From contig NZ_FNCJ01000002.1 in the NCBI RefSeq assembly GCF_900100735.1, positions 711,228 through 775,227 of the forward strand: DNA of 64,000 nucleotides. The letters run 5' to 3'. Of this stretch, positions 44,795-53,066 are shown one piece after another. How positions within the stretch are numbered: the first letter of the stretch is position 1; the number at the start of each line of letters is the position of its first letter. Source of the DNA: Paraburkholderia phenazinium. GTDB lineage: Bacteria > Pseudomonadota > Gammaproteobacteria > Burkholderiales > Burkholderiaceae. The notes beneath the pieces were generated by a model. That model was given only the letters and a program-made list of their open reading frames with translations, was not told where the DNA came from and made no database searches. The position numbers and the translations under genes were made by a program.

Positions 44795-46453
44795 ATGACG
44801 AATACCGAGTCAGCTTCCGGCAGTCCGCAGTCGTCTCACAACTCCCATGCTGCTCCCGTCGGGGCGGCCGCGAAGGCGGCGCCGCACCCCTCAGGAGATC
44901 AGCCGTTTTTCGATCCGGTCGCATACGGTAATGGGCCCAACGATTCCGTCACTGATACGACCGAGAACGCCGCCATTACCAAACACTCGATCGTGATCGG
45001 CGGCCGCAAGATTGCCTATACCGCGACGGCAGGCCATCTGGTGACGGTCGATTCGAGCAGTTCCCAGCCCAACGCCAAGATGTTCTACGTGGCGTTTACG
45101 GAAGACAACCAGAAGGAAGAAGCGCGCCCCGTCACGTTTTTCTATAACGGCGGTCCGGGCTCGTCGTCGGTATTCGTGCTGCTCGGCTCGTTTGCGCCGC
45201 GCCGCATCAAGACGGCCATGCCGAGCTTCACGCCGCCTGCGCCGTATTCACTGGAAGACAATCCCGACAGCCTGCTCGACAAGAGCGATCTGGTGTTTAT
45301 CAATCCCATCGGCACCGGTTATTCGGCGGCGATCGCGCCGAACAAGAACCGCGATTTCTGGGGCGTCGACCAGGACGCCACTTCGATCAAGCAGTTCATC
45401 AAACGCTTCCTGACCAAGAACAACCGCTGGAACTCGCCCAAATTTCTCTATGGCGAATCGTACGGCACCGCGCGCAGCTGTGTGCTGGCTTACATGCTGC
45501 ATGAAGACGGTGTCGATCTGAACGGCGTGACGCTGCAGTCTTCGATTCTCGACTACACGCAGTCCGGCAACCCGGTTGGCGCGTTGCCCACGGCCGCGGC
45601 CGACGCCTGGTACCACAAGAAGCTTGGCGTCGCGCCCACCCCGACCGATCTCGGCGCCTTTGCCGAAGAGGTCGCCCAGTTCTCGCGCACCGACTATCTG
45701 GCCGCCTTGCGCAAAGTGCCGGCCACGGATAACGCCACGGTCGAAAAGCTCAGCGAGTACACGGGCATCGACAAAGCCACGCTGCTCGCGTGGAGCCTCG
45801 ATATTGCCGCCTACGACAGCCGTGGCAACTCGCTGTTTCTGACCACGCTGCTGAAGTCGAAGGGGCTCGCGCTCGGCGAGTATGACGGCCGCGTAACCGC
45901 CGTCGACACCGGCATTGCAGGGAAAATCAATCCGAACTCCGGCGGCAACGATCCGACCATGACGGCGGTGACGGGCGTCTACACGACCATGTGGAACGTC
46001 TATCTCAACGAGCAGCTGCTCTACACGTCGAATTCGTCGTTCACCGACCTGAACGACCAGGCGTTCCAGTACTGGGACTTCAGTCACATCGATCCGACGG
46101 GCGCACAGAAGGGCGTGGACGCGAAGGGCAATGTGATTCTCTACACCGCCGGCGACCTTGCCGCGGTGATGGCGCTCAATGTCGACCTGAAGGTGTTGTC
46201 GGCGAATGGCTTTTACGATTTCGTCACGCCGTTCTACCAGACGGTGCTCGACCTGCAGCATATGCCGCTGGTCAGCCCGCAGGTGCGCCTGAACCTGTCC
46301 GCGCGTTTCTATCCGTCGGGGCACATGGTCTATCTCGACGGCGGTTCGCGCACTGTGCTCAAAGCGGATCTGGCGAAGATGTATGACGCTGCAGTGGCGG
46401 ACCCGGCGGCGTTGAGCCGGGTCCGGGCTCTGCAGGCTCGCCGGGCCAGCTAG
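44795..46453 (+). CDS. Serine carboxypeptidase-like protein, S10 family
   Basis: A 552-residue alpha/beta-hydrolase. The oxyanion region is FFYNGGPGSSSVFVLLGSF, the nucleophile S222 lies in GESYGTARS, and the catalytic histidine is in SGHMVYLDGG. The N-terminal 45 residues are Ser/Ala/Pro-rich and have no clear signal sequence. S10 enzymes remove C-terminal residues at acidic pH. The upstream neighbour is a sedolisin, 136 bp away, so joint function is plausible. Confidence 0.92.
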   Translation: MTNTESASGSPQSSHNSHAAPVGAAAKAAPHPSGDQPFFDPVAYGNGPNDSVTDTTENAAITKHSIVIGGRKIAYTATAGHLVTVDSSSSQPNAKMFYVAFTEDNQKEEARPVTFFYNGGPGSSSVFVLLGSFAPRRIKTAMPSFTPPAPYSLEDNPDSLLDKSDLVFINPIGTGYSAAIAPNKNRDFWGVDQDATSIKQFIKRFLTKNNRWNSPKFLYGESYGTARSCVLAYMLHEDGVDLNGVTLQSSILDYTQSGNPVGALPTAAADAWYHKKLGVAPTPTDLGAFAEEVAQFSRTDYLAALRKVPATDNATVEKLSEYTGIDKATLLAWSLDIAAYDSRGNSLFLTTLLKSKGLALGEYDGRVTAVDTGIAGKINPNSGGNDPTMTAVTGVYTTMWNVYLNEQLLYTSNSSFTDLNDQAFQYWDFSHIDPTGAQKGVDAKGNVILYTAGDLAAVMALNVDLKVLSANGFYDFVTPFYQTVLDLQHMPLVSPQVRLNLSARFYPSGHMVYLDGGSRTVLKADLAKMYDAAVADPAALSRVRALQARRAS

Positions 46454-46473
46454 GCGTTGGATGCTGCCCGGTT

Positions 46474-46495
46474 GCTGCCCGGTTAGCCGGGCAGC
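46474..46495 (+). other. Strong hairpin after the S10 peptidase gene
   Basis: GCTGCCCGG/CCGGGCAGC form a 9-bp perfect stem with loop TTAG, 20 bp after the stop. The left arm is part of a tandem duplicate of GCTGCCCGGTT (from 46463). No T tract follows; mRNA stabilisation or rho-dependent termination is possible. Confidence 0.5.
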
Positions 46496-46666
46496 TGGGT
46501 GCACCAGGATGGCGGGCCGCAGCAGAGTGCAACCCCGGCCGCAAGCCGGGGGCGCTCTGCGCAAACACCTTACATACGCAAGCTGAATTTTCCGCTCACA
46601 GAACGAATGTGTTTTAATTGCCTTGCGAATTTAACAATTGCGCGTCAAAGCCTGGCGCGCCAAAGA

Positions 46667-47308
46667 ATGAATCCAGGAAAGGTAGGCAGGCGCGGCACGC
46701 CGCTGCGCAGTGGAAAATCGAGTACCGGTTGTGCGTCGAAGGGCGCCCGTGGCCACCACGGCCTACGGGCTGCGAGTGGCGCACGGGCCGCTCGCACGGT
46801 GCGCATCGGTGTCGTGATGATGCTCGGCGCCGTTGCCGGACTGCGCGCCGGTCAAGCGGCCGCACAGAATGCGGCAATGCTCGACGAGCGCGTGACCCAG
46901 CAATCGATCACCGAGACGATCTGCCGCCCGGACTACTCTGACGCAGTGTCACCGCCTTTCGACGTGATGATGGCGCATAAGGCGCGTTTGCTCGCTCAGC
47001 ACGGCATCGATCCCGAGGATGGCGCCGACTACGCGATCGACCGGCGCGTGCCGGTTTTGCTGGGCGGCTCGCCCGACGCACCAGCCAATCTCGATCTGCT
47101 ACCGTGGGCAGGCGCGAGCGGCGAGCGCCGCAAGGCGCGCTTCGTCGTGCATCTCAAACATTGCGTCTGCGCGGGCAAGATGAGCCTGAGCGACGCCCAG
47201 GCCACGATCGCCGGCAACTGGTCGGCGGCTTACGCTGGTTTTGGCCGTAGCTCCTGCAACGCGAGTGGTGTCGACGTGGCAACCGGCGGCCGCGATATCG
47301 GACCATGA
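46667..47308 (+). CDS. HNH-fold-like exported protein lacking the key histidine
   Basis: A 213-residue protein. After a basic N-terminus comes a hydrophobic, signal-like segment (VRIGVVMMLGAVAGLRAGQ) ending AAAQ, so it is probably exported. The mature part resembles small HNH-type nuclease-like proteins: TICRPDYSDAV, then DYAIDRRVPVLLGGSPDAPA-N and CVCAGKMSLSDAQATIAGNW. In the family pattern as I know it the motif is D-H-x-x-P; here it is D-R-R-V-P, so the metal/catalytic histidine is missing. Nuclease activity is therefore doubtful. The start is uncertain: ATG 46667 or a GTG near 46799, directly before the hydrophobic segment, are both possible. Confidence 0.65.
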   Translation: MNPGKVGRRGTPLRSGKSSTGCASKGARGHHGLRAASGARAARTVRIGVVMMLGAVAGLRAGQAAAQNAAMLDERVTQQSITETICRPDYSDAVSPPFDVMMAHKARLLAQHGIDPEDGADYAIDRRVPVLLGGSPDAPANLDLLPWAGASGERRKARFVVHLKHCVCAGKMSLSDAQATIAGNWSAAYAGFGRSSCNASGVDVATGGRDIGP

Positions 47309-47375
47309 AATAGACGACGCCACCGGCGTAATTCGGCAGATGCGCCCGACGGGCGTGTTGCCGGCCCAGAAAAGC

Positions 47376-47400
47376 GCGGACTGACGCTTTGTCAGTCCGC
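47376..47400 (+). other. Perfect 10-bp hairpin
   Basis: GCGGACTGAC/GTCAGTCCGC with loop GCTTT lies 67 bp after the HNH-like gene. No T tract follows on the plus strand. It probably ends or protects that transcript. Confidence 0.5.
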
Positions 47401-47577
47401 CAATCCCCGATCAGACTGCTTCCCTGTTACCTTTTTTCCCCCGGTCTTCCACGCGCTTTTTGCAAAATGCCGCGGTTCGATCAAAGTTCGATCAAAGAGC
47501 GTGCGCTTAAGTATTTGTCTGCGCGGTTATTCAGGTACAGTGCATTAACAGGACGAAATTCGAAGGGGAGATTTCAA

Positions 47578-47709
47578 ATGATTGCCTTATATCTGTCATT
47601 GGCCGTACTCGGAGCCGCACTCATCCGTGCCGCCGCTGCTGCAGAGGCGAAAAAGCGCGCAAGTCTCCAGCCCATTCGTATCCGCTCCACGGACCGCCGC
47701 GTCCGCTAA
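47578..47709 (+). CDS. Small membrane protein (43 residues)
   Basis: A short gene with an excellent ribosome-binding site (AAGGGGAG, 7 bp before the ATG). It encodes one hydrophobic helix (IALYLSLAVLGAALIRAAAA) followed by a basic tail (KKRASLQPIRIRSTDRRVR). It ends 12 bp before the next gene, suggesting an operon. No function is known to me. Confidence 0.6.
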   Translation: MIALYLSLAVLGAALIRAAAAAEAKKRASLQPIRIRSTDRRVR

Positions 47710-47721
47710 GGTGTCGCGACC

Positions 47722-47988
47722 ATGAACCTGTTCGTCTGGAACATCGCCGAGTCGTGCTCCGAGCAGGAAGTGCGCGAGTTTCTCTCGCATGAGCTGGGTC
47801 ACTACGCGAAAAGCATGACAATCCATGAGATTGGAACGCCCAAGGCGTATGCGCTGGTCGAATTGAAGACCGACGGCCCCTATGTCGGCGAAGTGATCGC
47901 ACGGCAATTGCAGGGTAAGCATCTCGGGGGCGTTCCGCTGTCGGCGAGCGGCGAATTGTTCGGCGAACAACCGCCACCCGCTGGCTGA
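47722..47988 (+). CDS. RRM-like small RNA-binding protein
   Basis: An 88-residue protein whose order of strands and helices fits an RNA recognition motif: beta-1 NLFVWNIAE (RNP2-like), helix EQEVREFLSHEL, beta-2/3 SMTIHEIG and KAYALVELK (RNP1-like), helix PYVGEVIARQLQ, then HLGGVPLSAS. RNP1 has few aromatic residues, so RNA binding is inferred from fold only. It follows the 43-residue gene by 12 bp. Confidence 0.7.
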   Translation: MNLFVWNIAESCSEQEVREFLSHELGHYAKSMTIHEIGTPKAYALVELKTDGPYVGEVIARQLQGKHLGGVPLSASGELFGEQPPPAG

Positions 47989-48106
47989 GCGCTTCGGCGT
48001 CGTGCGGGCAGGTTGGGGAAGCGGCAGCGAGGGCCGCGATCGCGGTCCTTAGTCGCTCGCGGTATACAGTCGCGTCATCGCGCACCGGCTGATGCGCGAT
48101 GACGCT

Positions 48107-48958
48107 TCACGACTGCGCAGGCCGGTCGAACGGCGTGTACGGCAGCGCCCGCTTGTGGCGCGTGTTCTCGTAGAAGCGCAATACGGTCTCGCGGACCGCA
48201 TCGGCAACCGGCTTGCCCTCCAGGAAATCATCGATTGCGTCGTAGGGGATGCCATACGCATCTTCGTCGGGGCGTTGCGGACGCAACATTTCCAGGTCTG
48301 CCGTCGGGACTTTGTGCGCGAGCGCATCCGGCGCGCCTAACGCGCGGGCAACGGCGCGTACCCTGCGTTTGTTGAGGCCCGCGAGCGGGAGCACGTCGGC
48401 GCCGCCGTCGCCGAACTTGGTGAAGAAACCCATTACCGACTCGGCTGCGTGGTCGGTGCCGATCACCACGCCAGCCCGCGCTCCCGCTACCGCATATTGT
48501 GCAATCATCCGCTGGCGCGCCTTGATGTTGCCGTGCACGAAGTCCTCCTGCGCTGCGTCCGCGAACGGCATGCTGGCCGCGCGTAGCGAGGCGAGCATCG
48601 CATCGGCGGCGGGCTTCACATCGATGGTCAGGTTTTCATCGGCGCGAATGAAGGCGAGCGCCTGCTGCGCATCCGCCTCGTCTTGCTGAACGCCATAGGG
48701 CAGGCGCACCGCGACGAAACGCGCTTCGTAACCCTCTAAGCGTAGCCGTTCGACGGCAAGCTGCGCGAGACGCCCGGCGGTGGTCGAGTCGACACCTCCG
48801 CTGATGCCGAGCACGTAGGTCTTCAGGCCGCTCGCCCGCAGATACTGCACGAGGAAGCCGACGCGCCGCTCGATCTCGCGCTCTGCAACGAATTCGTCGC
48901 TGATGTGCATCTCCGCGGCAATGCGCCGTTGGCGTTCGGCCGAATCGTGTTGGTCCAT
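48107..48958 (-). CDS. nadE: Ammonia-dependent NAD+ synthetase
   Basis: Catalyses the last step of NAD synthesis: deamido-NAD, ATP and ammonia to NAD. It has 283 residues; the PP-loop motif is LGISGGVDSTTAGRLAQ and downstream motifs are VIGTDHAAESVMGFFTKFGD and PTADLEMLRPQRPDEDAYG. The absence of a glutaminase domain marks the ammonia-dependent form. Confidence 0.96.
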   Translation of the reverse strand: MDQHDSAERQRRIAAEMHISDEFVAEREIERRVGFLVQYLRASGLKTYVLGISGGVDSTTAGRLAQLAVERLRLEGYEARFVAVRLPYGVQQDEADAQQALAFIRADENLTIDVKPAADAMLASLRAASMPFADAAQEDFVHGNIKARQRMIAQYAVAGARAGVVIGTDHAAESVMGFFTKFGDGGADVLPLAGLNKRRVRAVARALGAPDALAHKVPTADLEMLRPQRPDEDAYGIPYDAIDDFLEGKPVADAVRETVLRFYENTRHKRALPYTPFDRPAQS

Positions 48959-49271
48959 CTTCTTCCTCTATAAGTGGTATGCAATTGCCTTGCGGCAAAA
49001 GGCCGGACGGGCAAGTTTAAATGCACCAGGCGTTTGAATTTAAATCGGTTCGCGCCGCGTCACATAAATCTCCGATAATCGCCGCCCGGTTCGCTGCAAT
49101 ATGCCTGAGCGATGATCGACAGAAACCGGTGTGCTTAGTAAGATCGTGTCCAGATGTATTCTGCATGAGCCGTCGAACGGTCAATGATAAGCAGGTTTGC
49201 TCAACTACACGATGAACCAGAAGAAACGGCTTGACCCGCTTGCGCAATCCGGAAATATCCAATGGGCCGGA
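48959..49271. other. Divergent intergenic region without clear elements
   Basis: 313 bp between nadE and the L,D-transpeptidase gene, more AT-rich than its flanks (about 49010-49200). It must contain both promoters. I see no strong palindrome or short gene. An in-frame ATG at 49212 could extend the transpeptidase N-terminus. Confidence 0.45.
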
Positions 49272-50228
49272 ATGAATCGAAGTACCGCTCGCCGGGTGCT
49301 GCGCGTCAGAAATATATGCCGTGGATTGATTGCCGCATTCTTCGCGCTGTCGTGCGGGCCGGTTTTTGCGGCTGGGGCGCAGAAGCCTGCTGAGGCCGCC
49401 CCGCCGGTCGATGTTACGGCCTCCGCCGTCGCAGCTCCGGACGCGTCGGGCGTGGTCGATCCGCATCGGGCGCTGCTGTTACGCGCCGTGTTCGCCCGCG
49501 ACGTGACGCGCCGCCTGAAAGTGCCAGCAACGGTGCAGCAAGAGTACGGTCAACGGCTCCAGGCCGCGCTTGACCAGGCTCAACTGGGTAATCTGTCGGG
49601 CGAGTATGTGGTGCTGGTGGACCGCAACGCCAACGTTCAGGCGCTCTTCATCTATTTCCGCCCGACGCCGGCGGACCCGTGGGTCATGATCGGCGCCTCG
49701 CCGGTGGCCACCGGCCGGCCTGGGGAGTTCGATCACTTCATCACGCCGCTTGGCGTGTTCGAACATACCCCGGACAACATGGATTTCCGCGCCGAAGGCA
49801 CGATGAACGAAAACGGCATTCGCGGCTACGGCAAGCGCGACATGCGGATCTTCGATCTCGGCTGGGCGCAAGCTGAGCGGGGCTGGGGCAAGGGCGGCAT
49901 GTCGCCGATTCGTTTCCAGATGCACGCCACGGACCCTGACAAGCTCGAACCGTTGCTCGGGATCCGTCATTCGAAAGGCTGTGTGCGGATTCCCGCATCG
50001 CTGAACGTCTTCCTCGACCACTACGGCATTCTCGACGCCGAGTACGAGGCGCTGGTCGAATCAGGTAAATCGTTGTGGGTGCTCCACACGGACCGTCAGG
50101 TGACGCCGTGGGCGGGCCGCTACATCGTCGTGGTCGATTCGGAGCGCAAAGCGCGCCCCGCGTGGTCGCCGGCTCCGGGTAGCAAGGCCCGTGCGAAGGT
50201 GCCGGAGAAGGCGGATACGGCTGATTGA
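49272..50228 (+). CDS. L,D-transpeptidase family (YkuD) protein
   Basis: A periplasmic protein of 318 residues with a signal peptide (NRSTARRVLRVRN, then GLIAAFFALSCGPVFAAG). The YkuD-like catalytic region ends in GIRHSKGCVRIP, in which the nucleophilic cysteine is followed by V-R; the residue before G-C is Lys instead of the common His. The family cross-links peptidoglycan through its cysteine or attaches proteins to it. A GTPLGVFEHT-type strand, here ITPLGVFEHTPDNMDF, is also typical. The start at 49272 gives a normal signal peptide; 49212 is the alternative. Confidence 0.83.
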   Translation: MNRSTARRVLRVRNICRGLIAAFFALSCGPVFAAGAQKPAEAAPPVDVTASAVAAPDASGVVDPHRALLLRAVFARDVTRRLKVPATVQQEYGQRLQAALDQAQLGNLSGEYVVLVDRNANVQALFIYFRPTPADPWVMIGASPVATGRPGEFDHFITPLGVFEHTPDNMDFRAEGTMNENGIRGYGKRDMRIFDLGWAQAERGWGKGGMSPIRFQMHATDPDKLEPLLGIRHSKGCVRIPASLNVFLDHYGILDAEYEALVESGKSLWVLHTDRQVTPWAGRYIVVVDSERKARPAWSPAPGSKARAKVPEKADTAD

Positions 50229-50315
50229 GGTGAGCGGGGCTGTAGAGACGAATCCGGCGCTCGATGCAGCAGGGGTGGCAAAGGCAGTAGGGCGGAATCC
50301 ACTTGCCGCGCTGCC

Positions 50316-51197
50316 TCATGAGCGCGCCAGCAGCACCCCCAGCAATGCTACGGCGAAACCGGCGATCTGCACAGTCAGCAAGGTTTCGCCGAAGCCGAAA
50401 TAGCCCTCGAGTGCGGCCAAAGGCGGCGCCAGAAACAGCAACGCGGTGGCTCGCGCCGCGTCGCCGCGCCGGACCATCCATACCAGTAGCGTCACGCCGA
50501 TGCCCGAAAGCATCACGATGCCCCACGCGAGCGACGCCCATAGCGTAGGCGAGGCCACCCAGCGGTGTTCGCCCAGCGCCAGCGCAAGCAACGCCGCGAC
50601 GATTGCCGCGCCGAAGTTCTGCACCGCGCTGGCGCTGCGAATATCTGCGCGCGCGAGCGAGGTCTTCTGGAACAGCGTGCCCGCAGTGATCGCCCCGACC
50701 GCCAGAATCGATACGCCGACCACCAGCCAGCCGGGCGCCCCGCCATGCGCTGCATGAGGTAGATGCGGCGCGCTCGCCGCCAGTTTCGGTTGCAGCGCGA
50801 ATGCGACGCCTGCGAGTCCGAGCGCCATGCCTGCCCAGCCGCGCCGCGACAGCCGCTCGCCGAACAGCGGGGCGGCGAGGGCGGCGGTCAGGAGCGGCTG
50901 TAGCGCGCCGAGCAAGGCCATCACACCGGCGCTCAGTCCCTGCGCCACGGCCCAATAGCCGGCGCCGAGATAGACCCCTTGCAGGAGTGCACCTGCGAAC
51001 AGATGTTTGATGAGATCGCGTCCACGCGGCCAGCTGGCGCGCGCGAACCCTGCGGCGAGCGCGAACAGCAGTGCGGTGCCGCCGAAGCGGGCGAGCAGGA
51101 ACAGGTTGGGATCGGCAAACGGCGTGATCGCGCGGGCAACCACAAAGCCCGTTGACCACAACACGACAAAGACAGCGGCGGTGAAGGTAGCGAGCAT
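50316..51197 (-). CDS. EamA-family (DMT superfamily) exporter
   Basis: A 293-residue inner-membrane protein with ten helices in two EamA repeats; the first begins FVVLWSTGFVVARAITPFAD and the second SILAVGAITAGTLFQKTSLA. Members export amino acids or metabolites. It is downstream of a 60-bp hairpin-forming inverted repeat that lies 53 bp before its start. Confidence 0.92.
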   Translation of the reverse strand: MLATFTAAVFVVLWSTGFVVARAITPFADPNLFLLARFGGTALLFALAAGFARASWPRGRDLIKHLFAGALLQGVYLGAGYWAVAQGLSAGVMALLGALQPLLTAALAAPLFGERLSRRGWAGMALGLAGVAFALQPKLAASAPHLPHAAHGGAPGWLVVGVSILAVGAITAGTLFQKTSLARADIRSASAVQNFGAAIVAALLALALGEHRWVASPTLWASLAWGIVMLSGIGVTLLVWMVRRGDAARATALLFLAPPLAALEGYFGFGETLLTVQIAGFAVALLGVLLARS

Positions 51198-51249
51198 GAG
51201 ACGTCGTCAGGGGCGGCGTAAAAAGCTCGCAGTATTGCGTGGGGCGGCG

Positions 51250-51309
51250 CGGCTTGTCTTGTTCGAACCTGCATTCGCAACAGAGGTCGGGTTCGAACAA
51301 GACAAGCCG
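51250..51309. repeat. 20-bp perfect inverted repeat with 20-nt loop
   Basis: The arm at 51250-51269 is exactly complementary to 51290-51309, separated by 20 bases. Each arm contains TTCGAA. It lies between the UbiB-like gene (stop at 51356) and the DMT exporter (start at 51197), both on the minus strand. There is no T tract on either side. It could terminate the first transcript, stabilise the mRNA, or serve as the 5' leader of the exporter. Confidence 0.8.
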
Positions 51310-51355
51310 TGAGGCCAACTCGCCCGTGACGCTGGCGCCGCCTCACCTCACCGCG

Positions 51356-52939
51356 TCAGCGTGTCAGCAGCATTGCCCCCGCGCCAAGCACCCCTCCGCA
51401 CACGGCACAGGCCCATAGCAGAACCCGCGTGCGCCGGTACTCCGTGCCGATCTCGCGCAGCAACTGCTCGTGCTGCCGCGCCCCCGCCGCATCGTGCTGG
51501 CGCTGCAGATAACGTACTGCCAACTGCGGCATGCGCGGCAACATATGGGCGAGATGGGGCAGCTCCAGGGCGATGCGTTTGATCCAGCCGCGATGGTCGA
51601 TGTCGCGCCGTGCGATGCCGGCCAGCACGGTGCGCGCGACATTCCAGGTATCCACCCCCGGATGCAGTGCGCGCGCCAGCGCCTCGGCTTGCTGAAACGA
51701 ACGCTGGGCGGTCGCGAGCCGCGGCGAGACGGCGCCTTCGAACGGCTGGACGGCATGCAGCAGATGATGAAACAGCGCGCCCGCCGAGCGGTCCTCGGGC
51801 TCCGCTGCGAAATGCGCCTCGCTGCGCCGGCGCAGTTCCGCTTCCAGCACTTCCGTGCGCGTGGTCTGCTCGACATGGCCGGCATCGCGATGCAAATCGG
51901 CGAGGCGCGCATAGTCCTGCTCGAACAACGCGGTGGCTCCGTGCACGAAGAATTCGCGCTCGTGCGAGGAAAGGCTCGACATCGCTGCGAATTCAGCCAG
52001 CACGATGCGGCCCAGCGTGTCGGGCTCGATGCTTACGCGCACCCGCTCGGCGTCGAAGGTCGCGTGAAAGAATCCATGCTCGAAGGCCTGCTCGGTGACG
52101 ACCTCGACGAGATGCGTTGCCAGCGGCGCGAGCTTGACGCGATGCTCGAGCAGGCCGGGGAGATCGGTCGCGGCCAGCGTCTCGATGTGCTGCATCGCGA
52201 GCGTGTAAGCGGTGCACAGTTCCCAGATGACCTCCGGCACCACGAGGCGCTTGTCGCCGTCGAAGTGATGACCGGTCTGGCTCAGATTGGCGGCCTCGGC
52301 ACGCAGGTCGAAGCGTCGTAGCACGTCGTCGGTGAACGACTGCGCGAGCGCGCTGACCTGCAGCCGGCGCGCCCCGCCGGAGAATTTCTCCATCCAGCGC
52401 GCCACCCAGCGCAGCAAGGCGAGTTCGTCGGCGATCTGCTGGACCTGCGCCGCGCGGACGAACTTGATCGCGATATCGCGGTGGCCGTTGACGGGCACGG
52501 CGAGCCGGGCGAGGTGGGTCTGCTCGGCAAAGCCACTCCGCGCCGGGACCAGGTCGATCTGCGCGAACAGGCTGGCAGGCGGACGTCCAAGCGCACTCGC
52601 GAGAGCCGACTCGACCTCCTGCGGCGGTAGCGGCTGCTCCAGCCGGCCAATCGCATCGAAGGCGTCGTGCAGCGTGCCGGTGGCGAGTTCCGGGCGCTCC
52701 GCGAGGCTCTGCATGAAGTTGCTGGCAAGCGGCCCCAGCACCGGCAGCATGTTATGCAAGCTGTTGCGGCCGCCTGCGCTTGCATGCACGCGCTTCACGA
52801 GCGTGATCGCCCAGTGCAGCTTGTGCTCGTGCGGCGCCGCGAGCCAGATCAGGCGTGCGCCGAAACGCAGCGCGTGGTACAGCAGCAGTAGTCGGCGAAA
52901 CAGTGGCGGCATGGGCAGATCGATTGACGCCGCGCGCAT
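51356..52939 (-). CDS. UbiB/ABC1-like protein with degenerate kinase motifs
   Basis: A 527-residue paralogue of the UbiB atypical kinase family. Fold landmarks survive: PPASLFAQIDL (the alanine-rich loop region), the ATP-site lysine K159 in IAIKF, RRFDLRAEAANLSQT, and HIETLAATDL. The catalytic parts do not: the expected HADxHPGN reads HATFDAERV (292-300), the DFG equivalent reads AEFAA, and the KxGQ motif is unrecognisable. A C-terminal hydrophobic helix (LLWACAVCGGVLGAGAMLL) anchors it in the membrane. It is probably a pseudokinase. The start may be 52939 or 52912; neither has a clear ribosome-binding site. Confidence 0.85.
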   Translation of the reverse strand: MRAASIDLPMPPLFRRLLLLYHALRFGARLIWLAAPHEHKLHWAITLVKRVHASAGGRNSLHNMLPVLGPLASNFMQSLAERPELATGTLHDAFDAIGRLEQPLPPQEVESALASALGRPPASLFAQIDLVPARSGFAEQTHLARLAVPVNGHRDIAIKFVRAAQVQQIADELALLRWVARWMEKFSGGARRLQVSALAQSFTDDVLRRFDLRAEAANLSQTGHHFDGDKRLVVPEVIWELCTAYTLAMQHIETLAATDLPGLLEHRVKLAPLATHLVEVVTEQAFEHGFFHATFDAERVRVSIEPDTLGRIVLAEFAAMSSLSSHEREFFVHGATALFEQDYARLADLHRDAGHVEQTTRTEVLEAELRRRSEAHFAAEPEDRSAGALFHHLLHAVQPFEGAVSPRLATAQRSFQQAEALARALHPGVDTWNVARTVLAGIARRDIDHRGWIKRIALELPHLAHMLPRMPQLAVRYLQRQHDAAGARQHEQLLREIGTEYRRTRVLLWACAVCGGVLGAGAMLLTR

Positions 52940-53066
52940 CGGGCGAAGCGCGGCCAGGCGCTCAGGTTAGCAGGGAAGCAGCCGCAATAGGAGCATCCGG
53001 GCCTCGCGCGTACTACAATACGGCGCACTCCCGAACCTAAGTGCGCCGCTTGCCGGCCGTCTATCG

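Noticed and set aside
45248..46564. 438-codon minus-strand frame
   Set aside because: Shadow of the S10 peptidase gene whose catalytic motifs are clear.
51288..51300. T-loop-like GGTTCGAAC, possible tRNA
   Set aside because: No acceptor, D or anticodon stems can be drawn; the motif is part of the inverted repeat.
49741..51318. 525-codon minus-strand frame overlapping the DMT exporter and L,D-transpeptidase
   Set aside because: Arg-rich shadow spanning two supported genes on different strands.
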